Position numbers and translations under genes: made by a program. A stretch of DNA of 7,885 nt from an uncultured Flavobacteriia bacterium (GTDB lineage Bacteria; Bacteroidota; Bacteroidia; Flavobacteriales_D; Crocinitomicaceae), in the NCBI GenBank assembly GCA_903887095.1, contig CAISOQ010000133.1, forward strand, positions 1 through 7,885, read 5' to 3'. The notes below the pieces were generated by a model. The model was given only the letters and a program-made list of their open reading frames with translations. It had not been told where the DNA came from and did not search any database. Below, in pieces: positions 1 through 6,828 of this stretch (position 1 is the first letter of the stretch; each line of letters opens with the position of its first letter).

Positions 1-17
1 AGGGCCTCTTCGGCCCT
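1..17 (-). terminator. Hairpin terminator after the OmpA-family gene
   Basis: A perfect 6-bp inverted repeat (AGGGCC / GGCCCT) encloses a 5-nt loop that reads GAAGA on the minus strand. It lies 23 bp past the stop codon of the leftward OmpA-family gene, where a rho-independent terminator is expected. The downstream U-tract would fall outside the window, so it cannot be confirmed. The hairpin could also serve a rightward gene ending just left of the window, although the plus-strand flank (TTCTCATTTC) is only moderately T-rich. Confidence 0.65.
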
Positions 18-40
18 TCTCATTTCAATCTATTCAGTTC

Positions 41-1225
41 TTATTGAACTTTAAATGTTACTCTTCTGTTTCGAGCCATTTTTAAATCTTCTTCATCCGA
101 ATCGACATTCTCTTCATTTGGCACAGTGTTTCCTTGAGGTGATGCATTCACACGATCCTCAGCAATGCCTTTTTCAACTAGGTATTGAATCACTGCATTT
201 GTTCTCTTTTCAGCCATGTTTGCATATTGAGGCTTTTGAGCACCAACTTTGTCTTCTTCCGCATCACTGTGCCCCAAAACATCAAGTTTTAGAGACGGAT
301 CAGCCTTTAATTGCTCAGCTATAAAATCCAATGCTTCTTTTCCAGATGGCGTTAATGTTGTTCTACCAAAAGCGAAAAAGGCTACTTGTGCTTCTAATTT
401 TTCTTTCGTTGACATTTTATCATTTAAAATGATTGCCTTCTGGTAAACAGTTGCAGAATACTCATTCACCTCTTCTTTCATACAATCACATTTTTCACCA
501 TCATTTAGAAGTATGACTGAAACATCATCTAGGTAATAATAGGCTGCAATGATTTGATCATTTTTCATGTCTTTCGGCTTCTTGTTGTTCTCTGACTTCG
601 TTTGGTCATCAGCGAAGAAATTACCTAACGTCAAGAACTTCTCCCCTCCTTCAGCTTCATAAACACCGCAGACTTGGTACCAACTGTAGGTTTGATTGAT
701 TTTTTTAGCATCATTCTCAGCAGAAAGCACATGCGTTACATCCTTAATCGTAGACTTCTCTTCTGTTGCAAATGGTTTTTTAGAAAAATTTGCTCCAACA
801 TTATTAGATGCATATTTAGAAGCTTCCGCCAATGAGACATAGAACTTCACACAATACTTCATTCCCTTTTTCAAAGGAGCAGCAAGTCTAGCAGTCAAAT
901 AGGTTCTAGGTATTTTGTTTCCATAAGAAAAGGCAACAATACCTGCATAATTTGCACCTTCACGCGCATCCTCTTTTCCATATAAATTTTCTGGAACATT
1001 GATTTCTGCTACTTTTCCGGGAACGTACAAATCAGCTCTTGCACCTGTCGGCGATGTCCAACCAGTAGCACTTTCAATCATACTCAACTTTTTTGCTTTT
1101 CCGTCAGTAGACTCAAAACTTCCATTTGAAACCAAGTTTTCCCCTTCCTGAGCAACAGAAGTAAATAATATTCCTGCGAAAAATACAGTTGCGATTTTTT
1201 TCAGATCAAAGATTGCGCAATTCAT
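41..1225 (-). CDS. OmpA-family outer-membrane/periplasmic protein
   Basis: Predicted secreted envelope protein of 394 residues that probably tethers the outer membrane to peptidoglycan. Residues 1-26 look like a signal peptide: a Lys-Lys n-region, a hydrophobic core ATVFFAGILF, and likely cleavage around SVAQ. Residues about 29-240 form a beta-rich domain beginning NLVSNGSFES, with a conserved-looking KYCVKFYVSLAEASKYA stretch at 123-139; similar N-terminal domains precede OmpA domains in Bacteroidota. Residues about 280-394 are an OmpA C-terminal domain: GHSD (Asp321) and Arg341 in AEKRTNAV match the Asp/Arg pair that binds diaminopimelate, and the domain ends with NRRVTF. The ATG at 1225 was chosen because the signal peptide starts there; a longer frame to 1270 adds 15 residues deep inside hemE. 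No promoter box is visible upstream, so it is probably co-transcribed with hemE. The exact role is unknown. Confidence 0.88.
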   Translation of the reverse strand: MNCAIFDLKKIATVFFAGILFTSVAQEGENLVSNGSFESTDGKAKKLSMIESATGWTSPTGARADLYVPGKVAEINVPENLYGKEDAREGANYAGIVAFSYGNKIPRTYLTARLAAPLKKGMKYCVKFYVSLAEASKYASNNVGANFSKKPFATEEKSTIKDVTHVLSAENDAKKINQTYSWYQVCGVYEAEGGEKFLTLGNFFADDQTKSENNKKPKDMKNDQIIAAYYYLDDVSVILLNDGEKCDCMKEEVNEYSATVYQKAIILNDKMSTKEKLEAQVAFFAFGRTTLTPSGKEALDFIAEQLKADPSLKLDVLGHSDAEEDKVGAQKPQYANMAEKRTNAVIQYLVEKGIAEDRVNASPQGNTVPNEENVDSDEEDLKMARNRRVTFKVQ

Positions 1226-2246
1226 AGTTTTTAACTGTTTTAATAAATGTTTTAACCTTTTCTGGATCAATATCCGGATACACTCCGTGGCCCAAATTTA
1301 CAATATGTCTTTTACTTGTGAACGTATCCAACATTTTAATTGTCTGACGTTCAACTTCTTTTTCTGACGAATACAATGCACAAGGATCCAAATTACCTTG
1401 AATTGTTCTTGTTTCGCCTATCGCTTTTCGAACGTGAGCAACATCCATGTTCCAATCAAGTCCAACCGTTGCACAATTCGTTTCAGCAATTGCTTCAATC
1501 GAAGTTATAGCTCCTTTAGAAAAAACTGTCAATGGAACCTCTGTGATAGCATCGGCAATTTTACGTATGTATTTCAAACCAAATTCAGCATATTGCTCTG
1601 TACCAAGTATTCCCGCCCATGAATCAAAAAGCTGAACCATATGAGCACCCGATTCAATCTGAGCTTTTAAATACTGAATTGTCACGTCAGTAATCCGACT
1701 TAGCAACTCGTGTGCCAAAGTTGGGTTTGTGTATAACATCTTTCTGGATTCAGAGAAAGTTTTAGACCCTCTTCCTTCCACCATGTAACATAGAATTGTC
1801 CATGGAGCACCCGCAAAACCAATCAATGGAACTCTTCCGTTTAATTCTTTGTTGGTGATTTTTATCGCTTCCAAAACATATCCAAGACGATCGTAAACAT
1901 CAATGTTGGCATTCGCCAAATGCAAATCGGACTCAGAACGAATTGTTTTTTCAAACCAAGGACCTTTTTGCTCGATCATTTGATATTCAAGTCCCATCGC
2001 TTCTGGAACAACAAGTATATCAGAGAAAATTATGGCCGCATCCACACCCAATAAATCAACGGGTTGTATTGTGACTTCTGCAGCGCGTTCAGGTGTCTCC
2101 ACCAATTCCTTAAAACCACTCAATTTTGCGCGCACAGCGCGGTATTCCGGTAAAATTCTTCCTGCCTGACGCATCAACCAAACGGGGTAACGTTCAATTT
2201 GTTCTCCTTTTGCAGCGCGCAGAATTAAATCATTTTTCAAATTCAT
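1206..2246 (-). CDS. hemE: Uroporphyrinogen decarboxylase
   Basis: Cytoplasmic enzyme that removes the four acetate carboxyl groups of uroporphyrinogen III to give coproporphyrinogen III in heme synthesis. At 346 residues it has the usual family length. The first signature, PVWLMRQAGR at residues 21-30, carries the two substrate-binding arginines. FSDIL with Asp76, the second signature GFAGAPWT at 143-150 followed by Tyr154, FDSWAG with Ser209, GNLDP at 284-288 and NLGHGV with His320 are all in place, so the enzyme looks intact. The ATG at 2246 gives MNLKND, matching the family N-terminus; an in-frame TTG at 2255 adds three residues but includes the last base triplet region of the -7 box and is unlikely. 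The gene lies 42 bp after ung, has its own promoter box, and its last 20 bp overlap the OmpA-family gene. Confidence 0.97.
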   Translation of the reverse strand: MNLKNDLILRAAKGEQIERYPVWLMRQAGRILPEYRAVRAKLSGFKELVETPERAAEVTIQPVDLLGVDAAIIFSDILVVPEAMGLEYQMIEQKGPWFEKTIRSESDLHLANANIDVYDRLGYVLEAIKITNKELNGRVPLIGFAGAPWTILCYMVEGRGSKTFSESRKMLYTNPTLAHELLSRITDVTIQYLKAQIESGAHMVQLFDSWAGILGTEQYAEFGLKYIRKIADAITEVPLTVFSKGAITSIEAIAETNCATVGLDWNMDVAHVRKAIGETRTIQGNLDPCALYSSEKEVERQTIKMLDTFTSKRHIVNLGHGVYPDIDPEKVKTFIKTVKNYELRNL

Positions 2247-2252
2247 CGGGCA

Positions 2253-2287
2253 CAAAGATAAGGAATCCTCTTTGTACAGAAGTCAAA
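2253..2287 (-). promoter_or_regulatory. hemE promoter, Bacteroidota type
   Basis: On the minus strand, TATCTTTG (2260 to 2253) is an exact match to the Bacteroidota -7 consensus TAnnTTTG. TTTG (2287 to 2284) lies 23 nt upstream as a -33 candidate, at the long end of the accepted spacing. The box ends 6 nt before the hemE ATG, so transcription would start at or just next to the start codon. The -33 element overlaps the final codon region and stop of ung, so hemE can be expressed independently of ung. Confidence 0.6.
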
Positions 2288-2288
2288 C

Positions 2289-2960
2289 TTACCAATGAAT
2301 TGGGTCTTTACCGACAGAAATCAAGTATTCGTTTGTCCTACTGAAATGTTTACAACCAAAAAATCCACGGTATGCTGACAATGGCGAAGGATGAACCGCT
2401 TCAAGTAGAAGATTTTTAGTTTGATTCACAAAGTGTATTTTTTGCTGTGCTTTACTTCCCCACAATAAATATACAACCCCTTCATTTTGTTCATTCACCT
2501 TGGAAATAATAGCATCTGTAAACTGTTCCCATCCTTTTTTTGAATGACTATCCGCTTGCCCCTCTCGGACTGTTAAAACAGAATTCAAAAGCAATACTCC
2601 TTGTCTGGCCCATCTTAAAAGACTGCCATTTTCAGGAATTGCATGTTGAATATCATTTTCTATTTCCTTAAAAATGTTCAACAAACTCTTTGGAAACGGA
2701 CGAACATTTGGTTCAACAGAAAAACACAATCCATGCGCATGTCCCTTTGTTGGGTATGGATCTTGACCAAGAATAACAACTTTTACTTCGCTCAGCGCAC
2801 ATTCATTTAAAGCCCTGAACATAAACTGCTCTTCAGGAAAAATCGCTTCTGCGTTTTGCTTGTACTCATTTGTTACAAAATCAATCAAATTCGAAAAATA
2901 AGGCTTTTGAATCTCTTCCGCTAATGCTTCTTTCCACGAATTTTCAATGTGAATTTCCAT
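2289..2960 (-). CDS. ung: Uracil-DNA glycosylase, family 1
   Basis: DNA repair enzyme that excises uracil arising from cytosine deamination or dUTP incorporation, starting base-excision repair. The 223-residue length is normal for the family. The water-activating motif GQDPYP (65-70) supplies Asp67 and the thymine-excluding Tyr69. GHAHGLCFSV (73-82) forms part of the uracil pocket, LLLNSVLTVREG (123-134) contains the uracil-reading Asn126, and HPSPLSAYRGFFGCKHF (190-206) is the minor-groove loop with catalytic His190. The residue after Tyr69 is Pro, where E. coli Ung has His within GQDPYH; the main catalytic set is complete, so activity is expected. The ATG at 2960 begins MEIHIENSWK, a natural family start. 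It is divergent from the lipoprotein gene at 3014 and lies upstream of hemE. Confidence 0.97.
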   Translation of the reverse strand: MEIHIENSWKEALAEEIQKPYFSNLIDFVTNEYKQNAEAIFPEEQFMFRALNECALSEVKVVILGQDPYPTKGHAHGLCFSVEPNVRPFPKSLLNIFKEIENDIQHAIPENGSLLRWARQGVLLLNSVLTVREGQADSHSKKGWEQFTDAIISKVNEQNEGVVYLLWGSKAQQKIHFVNQTKNLLLEAVHPSPLSAYRGFFGCKHFSRTNEYLISVGKDPIHW

Positions 2961-2964
2961 AATG

Positions 2965-2972
2965 TAAAATTA
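2965..2972 (-). promoter_or_regulatory. Weak -7-like box before ung
   Basis: TAATTTTA on the minus strand matches five of the six fixed positions of TAnnTTTG and ends 4 nt before the ung ATG, the same placement as the better boxes in this window. No TTG is found at the proper -33 distance. In AT-rich DNA a match this loose may be chance; the main support is its position. Confidence 0.3.
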
Positions 2973-3001
2973 AGGGTTTCTATGCAGAAGAAGTATTGAC
3001 T

Positions 3002-3009
3002 TATATTTG
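3002..3009 (+). promoter_or_regulatory. -7 promoter box of the lipoprotein gene
   Basis: TATATTTG is an exact TAnnTTTG match and ends 4 nt before the ATG at 3014. The -33 region is poor: only a TTT run at 2977-2979, 22 nt upstream, could serve. The 53-bp divergent gap between this gene and ung must hold both promoters. The position implies a very short or absent 5' leader. Confidence 0.5.
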
Positions 3010-3013
3010 TAAC

Positions 3014-3781
3014 ATGAAGATTGGATTGTTAATCATTGGAATTACTGCATTTCTTGCAGCATGCAATAACACGAATAAAGCTGAGAACACAATTTCAGAT
3101 GAACCAAAAAAAAGTGAGCAATTAGGTTCACTGGAAGACCGCATCAAAAGACACATTGAGAGCTCATTAACGATTACTGCCACAGAACATTACACCTATA
3201 AAATCTACAAAGAAAATCTAGACGGTGATGCAAAACAAGACGCAATCATCAGTGTAAATCGATTGGAGTTTGCTATGAATGAAGCCTCAAAATCGAAAAA
3301 CCCGGCGAAACAGGCAGAAATAGGCTTTATGGGAAATCACAACTATATTTTTTACTACGATGGTGGCTTGGATCAGCTATCGCCATACATCCCAATTCCT
3401 TCTAGTCCAAATGCAGCATTGAAAATTCAATTTGAAAACATAACATCTTCATCATACAAAGACATTCTTATTGACTTTAGAATTGTAAATGGTTGTTTCA
3501 GAGACTTCTTAACAGTAGTGAACCACACACCGCAACGGATCTTTCAATGGAAAGTTTTTGACGGAATCAACAAACCAAAGACTGAAGCCTATAGTTTTAA
3601 ATTTGAACAAGGAAAGCTAAGTGATTCGAAAGACATCTTGGTACTGAAAGCGAATTTCAAACAAGATCAAAAAGTAGAAAATATATACGCTTACGAGCCA
3701 AAAATTGAAGAAAGCAGCGATCTACTTTATCGTTTTTTCTTCTATCCCAAAGAAGGAAAATACATTACCATGAAGGAATAA
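3014..3781 (+). CDS. Lipoprotein of unknown function
   Basis: I do not recognise the family. The 255-residue product begins with a lipoprotein signal peptide: MK, the hydrophobic core IGLLIIGITAF, and lipobox LAAC with Cys17 as the expected lipidated residue. The next residues (NNTNKAEN) contain no obvious export problem, so it is probably membrane-anchored on the periplasmic side or surface. After a charged linker (about 25-50), the segment NLDGDAKQDAIISV resembles the Asp-rich repeats seen in VCBS/FG-GAP-like or calcium-binding loops of secreted proteins, but only one copy is present. The rest is a mixed, probably beta-rich globular domain with a single Cys in NGCFRDF. The ATG at 3014 was chosen because it starts the signal peptide; a TTG at 2996 would lie upstream of the promoter box. 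It converges on the TonB receptor gene. Confidence 0.85.
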   Translation: MKIGLLIIGITAFLAACNNTNKAENTISDEPKKSEQLGSLEDRIKRHIESSLTITATEHYTYKIYKENLDGDAKQDAIISVNRLEFAMNEASKSKNPAKQAEIGFMGNHNYIFYYDGGLDQLSPYIPIPSSPNAALKIQFENITSSSYKDILIDFRIVNGCFRDFLTVVNHTPQRIFQWKVFDGINKPKTEAYSFKFEQGKLSDSKDILVLKANFKQDQKVENIYAYEPKIEESSDLLYRFFFYPKEGKYITMKE

Positions 3782-3785
3782 AAAA

Positions 3786-3807
3786 AGGGTGATCAAAAGA
3801 CCACCCT
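3786..3807 (-). terminator. Intrinsic terminator between convergent genes
   Basis: AGGGTG (3786-3791) pairs with CACCCT (3802-3807). Inside it, after one A/C mismatch, TC pairs with GA around an AAAA loop. Reading leftward, the hairpin is followed directly by seven T residues, a classic rho-independent terminator, and it starts 22 bp past the stop of the TonB-receptor gene. Reading rightward, the same hairpin follows the lipoprotein stop codon by 4 bp but has only CATTAAAAT after it, so termination in that direction would be weaker. Confidence 0.8.
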
Positions 3808-3829
3808 CATTAAAATCAAATTTAATTAC

Positions 3830-6241
3830 TTAGAAAATCCATCGAAGTGTGGCTATAAAGTTCCTGCCAGGAGCAGAAATATTTGAAGCAAACACTCTGT
3901 AATTTCTATCTAGGATGTTTTCACATGCAAGTTGAATCCCAATTAATTTATTGAATTGATAGGTAATTCTTGCATTTACTGTATACCAAGATGGCATTCC
4001 TGTTGGTAAAGCGTAAGCCTGATTATCTTCTCCAAATGGATTGTATTCAGCGATCTTTTTTGCTTCACTAAAGTTTACAAAAAAATCACCTCTGATTTTC
4101 TTCTCATTAATTTGCACACCAAATTTCCCAAATACAGGTGGAATATGATCCAAAGGAATTGCTGCAGCAGAATCATTCACAATTCTGGCGTAAGTGTAGT
4201 TGTATGTTCCATAAATCGATACATTATCATTAAGTCTTCCATTCAAACTCAATTCCAAACCATACAGATAAGCCTTATTTGCATTTGTCGTGGCAACAAC
4301 CTGACTCATTGTTCCAGCGTACATTATTGAATCTTGGCCGTTATATGTAAAGTTTTGCGTTGTCAATGCATTGCGATAAAGCGTATAATATCCAGTTGCT
4401 TGCGCTGTCAACCAACCTCCAAATCGATTCGACATGCCTATTTCACCATTATAGGTATATTCAGGTTTTAGATCTTGGTTTGGTACATTTATATTTCCTG
4501 GAGTTGATTCAAAGACCTTACTTAAATCATCCACATTCGGAGCTCTAAATCCTGATGAAACCAAGGCAGTTAAACGAAAATCTTCATTCGGCATATATAC
4601 TGCACCCAAGTTACCGGTTATGGCCTGATTGTGCTGATTCACATCCTTGAATGGGAAATTAAAGAATGTAGTATCCGTAAACTTCGCATCCAAAGATACA
4701 TCTGAAAAACGAAGACCATCATTCACTATAAATTCGTCCGATATCTCCCATGTATGTGTTACATAAGCAGCAATCGCCTTCATAGAAGCACCACCTGAAG
4801 CATACCTTGTATCCAAAGGTGTTTCCTCACCTGTATTGATGTTTTTAGTGAAAGCAGAAGATGCTACGGCGTTGTACCAACCTTCTATACCGTATCTAAT
4901 TTCATGTTTACCAAGTTTTTTAGCAAAATCAAAATTTGCTGTTAATATGTCAAGGTCTTCAATTCGATTATTTCGGCTAACCTTATTAAACCTGCGATCG
5001 ATACGACTCTCTTGAATTTGTTGGTAACCCAAAATGAAGCGCGCATTATCGTATAATTTTGTCTTGTTTGACAACTGAAGCGTGTAGGATCCTAATAGCC
5101 TCTTTTGCGGACCATAATTCCATTCAGCAAATTTAGGAAGACCTCCTGATAATTGCACCAAACGGTCGTATCGAGGCACATCGCTGGATGTTGAATATTG
5201 GAAATTAATGATGTGTTTAACGTTCTCATTTTGTTGATACAGGAATTTCTGTATGATATCATATTGCGTATATCCTGATCCAACTTGAAGATTCGTATCC
5301 TTGTTTTTAACAATTACATCTGCATTCCCTATCCGCTCGACATACCACGGTCTTGATCCGAAATTACCTACAGAAGGTTCACGATTTGCTCCTTGTCTTA
5401 AATCTCCAAAATCAGAGGCCGTAATCGAAGTTAATGAACCGAATTTCTTTGTACCCAGTGAAATATCTCCATGTGCAGCATATCCTGAAACAGCTGACAT
5501 ATAGCGCATATATTGCCCCACTTTTACCTTCACTTTGTCGGTATTAGATAATGTCGGATTTTTTGTTGTCAATGACATGACTCCGCCTAGCGCATCAGAT
5601 CCATAAACAACAGATCCAGGTCCATAGACTATCTCTACTCTATCCATTATTGAGTTATCAAGCGTAATGATGTTTTGAAGGTGCCCTCCTCTGTAAATAG
5701 CATTATTCATGCGGATTCCATCAACAACAATTAGTACTTTATTCGTTTCAAAACCTCTAATAATTGGACTCCCTCCACCCAACTGACTTTTTTGAACCAT
5801 AATATTTCCACTGTTCGCCATTACATCAGCTGTCGATGTTTGGTTCATGTTTTGAAGTTCATTTGAGCGAATAACCTGAATTTTCTGAGCAATATCCTTT
5901 CGCTGTTCTTCAAATTTACTTGCAGAAACCACAATTTCGTTGATCGAATTGACATTCTCACTCATTATCAATTGAAGATTTGATTCTTTCAATTTATCCA
6001 GTGTAGTTGTCACAGGTGTATACATTGCATTTCGAAAAACAAGTAATTCAGAACCAGATAGCTTATTCAGCACCATCTGACCAGATGCATTTGTCATTCC
6101 GATTCTAGATTCACTATTTCCGATATAAGCTCCAACATTTTCTATTGGTTGAAGTGTATTTTGGTCAATAACAGTGACCATTTGAGCTCGTACAACACAT
6201 AATGTGCACAAGCAAAATATAATTAAGCTTACTGTTTTCAT
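3830..6241 (-). CDS. TonB-dependent outer-membrane receptor
   Basis: Outer-membrane beta-barrel that imports a scarce ligand using energy from TonB-ExbBD. The 803-residue product has a signal peptide (1-20, ending VVRAQ), a carboxypeptidase-regulatory-like domain (about 22-95), a TonB-box-like EIVVSAS (102-108) and a plug domain (about 111-228) with GGGSPIIRGFE, VLIVVDGIRMN and VEIVYGPGSVVYGSDALGG. The barrel follows and ends in RWIF, with the terminal Phe used for outer-membrane assembly. SGFRAP (563-568) and PNQDLKPE (587-594) resemble the FRAP and NPDL motifs of heme/siderophore-type receptors, but no His lies between them as in classical heme receptors. The ligand is therefore open: iron complex, metal, cobalamin or other. 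The ATG at 6241 was chosen because it starts the signal peptide; an upstream TTG at 6280 would add 13 residues before it. It lies 41 bp after the small membrane protein gene, probably in one operon. Confidence 0.95.
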   Translation of the reverse strand: MKTVSLIIFCLCTLCVVRAQMVTVIDQNTLQPIENVGAYIGNSESRIGMTNASGQMVLNKLSGSELLVFRNAMYTPVTTTLDKLKESNLQLIMSENVNSINEIVVSASKFEEQRKDIAQKIQVIRSNELQNMNQTSTADVMANSGNIMVQKSQLGGGSPIIRGFETNKVLIVVDGIRMNNAIYRGGHLQNIITLDNSIMDRVEIVYGPGSVVYGSDALGGVMSLTTKNPTLSNTDKVKVKVGQYMRYMSAVSGYAAHGDISLGTKKFGSLTSITASDFGDLRQGANREPSVGNFGSRPWYVERIGNADVIVKNKDTNLQVGSGYTQYDIIQKFLYQQNENVKHIINFQYSTSSDVPRYDRLVQLSGGLPKFAEWNYGPQKRLLGSYTLQLSNKTKLYDNARFILGYQQIQESRIDRRFNKVSRNNRIEDLDILTANFDFAKKLGKHEIRYGIEGWYNAVASSAFTKNINTGEETPLDTRYASGGASMKAIAAYVTHTWEISDEFIVNDGLRFSDVSLDAKFTDTTFFNFPFKDVNQHNQAITGNLGAVYMPNEDFRLTALVSSGFRAPNVDDLSKVFESTPGNINVPNQDLKPEYTYNGEIGMSNRFGGWLTAQATGYYTLYRNALTTQNFTYNGQDSIMYAGTMSQVVATTNANKAYLYGLELSLNGRLNDNVSIYGTYNYTYARIVNDSAAAIPLDHIPPVFGKFGVQINEKKIRGDFFVNFSEAKKIAEYNPFGEDNQAYALPTGMPSWYTVNARITYQFNKLIGIQLACENILDRNYRVFASNISAPGRNFIATLRWIF

Positions 6242-6265
6242 TTTTATGAATTTTGGATGAATAAT

Positions 6266-6280
6266 TTGGCATATTGCCAA
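6266..6280. promoter_or_regulatory. Perfect inverted repeat before the receptor gene
   Basis: TTGGCA-TAT-TGCCAA is a perfect 6-bp inverted repeat with a 3-bp spacer. It sits 2 bp past the stop codon of the upstream gene and 24 bp before the receptor ATG. A 6-bp stem with a 3-nt loop and no T-run is unlikely to be a terminator, and the symmetry fits a dimeric repressor or activator site. A loose -7-like sequence, TAAAATTG (6285 to 6278 on the minus strand), overlaps it. It does not look like a Fur box; the regulator is unknown. Confidence 0.4.
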
Positions 6281-6282
6281 TT

Positions 6283-6825
6283 TTAACAGTCAACCAAAAA
6301 ACAAGGAGGCGGAGATTCGATGCTTAACTCAGCATCTGAAAACATGAATTGATAATTTGCTGCAATTTTTGTTTTTAAATCATAATTGACAATGGGTAAA
6401 TCATAATTGATTTCTGTCAATATTGTGGGTGAATACAACAGTTTTACCCAATTAAAAAGTGGAGTTGGATGCTCTTCATTCCCTAAATTGGATGCTGATT
6501 CACGTCCAACGTGGCGAAATAATTCTTTCTCTTTGACATCACTAATGCACTGAAGCTCAAAAGCCCCACTTGACAATTTCTTTATATGAACAACATCAAA
6601 CAAATCTCCGTTTCGTTCAAACTCATTCCTGTTTAGCCAATGGAGCGTGTTAAACTCTTGCTTGGAAAACGTAAGAACAAGTAAATCCTTTTTAGAAAGT
6701 CCTGATTTAATGCGTGCTTTAATTTCTTTCTTCACAGCATATCTTGACGCCTCAAAATAAACTGTGGTACCAACTAGCTGGATTAAAATAATTGAGATTA
6801 AAATGTAAGAAACAAAATTCCGCAC
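6283..6825 (-). CDS. Membrane-anchored protein of unknown function
   Basis: An unrecognised 180-residue protein. A hydrophobic segment at about residues 4-22 (FVSYILISIILIQLVG) is an uncleaved anchor or signal sequence. It is followed by a basic helix (SRYAVKKEIKARIKSG), then LHWLNRNEFERNGDLFDVV at 61-79, and a tail ESPPPCFLVDC with Cys175 and Cys180. From memory, related small proteins with an F/W-x-x-x-EF-x-x-x-G-x-x-(F/Y)D(V/I)V segment and a PPP tail sit beside TonB-dependent receptors in other Bacteroidota, but I cannot confirm a family name. The start is not clear: GTG at 6825 fits best, because the in-frame TTG at 6831 is the end of a perfect -7 box; an ATG at 6827 is out of frame. It probably shares an operon with the receptor 41 bp downstream, which suggests an accessory role in the same uptake system. 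Confidence 0.8.
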   Translation of the reverse strand: MRNFVSYILISIILIQLVGTTVYFEASRYAVKKEIKARIKSGLSKKDLLVLTFSKQEFNTLHWLNRNEFERNGDLFDVVHIKKLSSGAFELQCISDVKEKELFRHVGRESASNLGNEEHPTPLFNWVKLLYSPTILTEINYDLPIVNYDLKTKIAANYQFMFSDAELSIESPPPCFLVDC

Positions 6826-6828
6826 ATT

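Noticed and set aside
55..446. Two rightward open frames (55-324 and 249-446)
   Set aside because: They lie antisense within the OmpA-family gene, whose protein has a clear domain structure; the antisense products show no recognisable motif, signal or start context.
2254..2273. Imperfect inverted repeat AAAG...AGGAATCCT...CTTT in the hemE promoter region
   Set aside because: The stem is short and bulged and is explained by the promoter box itself; there is not enough symmetry to claim an operator or terminator.
2126..2344. Rightward open frame across the hemE start and ung end
   Set aside because: It is antisense to two firmly identified genes and to the hemE promoter, and its product has no recognisable feature.
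5092..5504. Other small frames within the TonB-receptor gene
   Set aside because: The receptor reading frame is continuous and conserved throughout; these are shadows of its codon pattern.
1206..6241. Heme uptake plus heme synthesis cluster (hemE with the TonB receptor)
   Set aside because: The genes are in separate transcription units with ung and an unrelated lipoprotein between, and the receptor lacks the bridging His of classical heme receptors; proximity alone is weak evidence.
6242..6280. TTG at 6280 as the receptor start
   Set aside because: It would put 13 residues ahead of a well-formed signal peptide and would place the start inside the inverted repeat; the ATG at 6241 is better.
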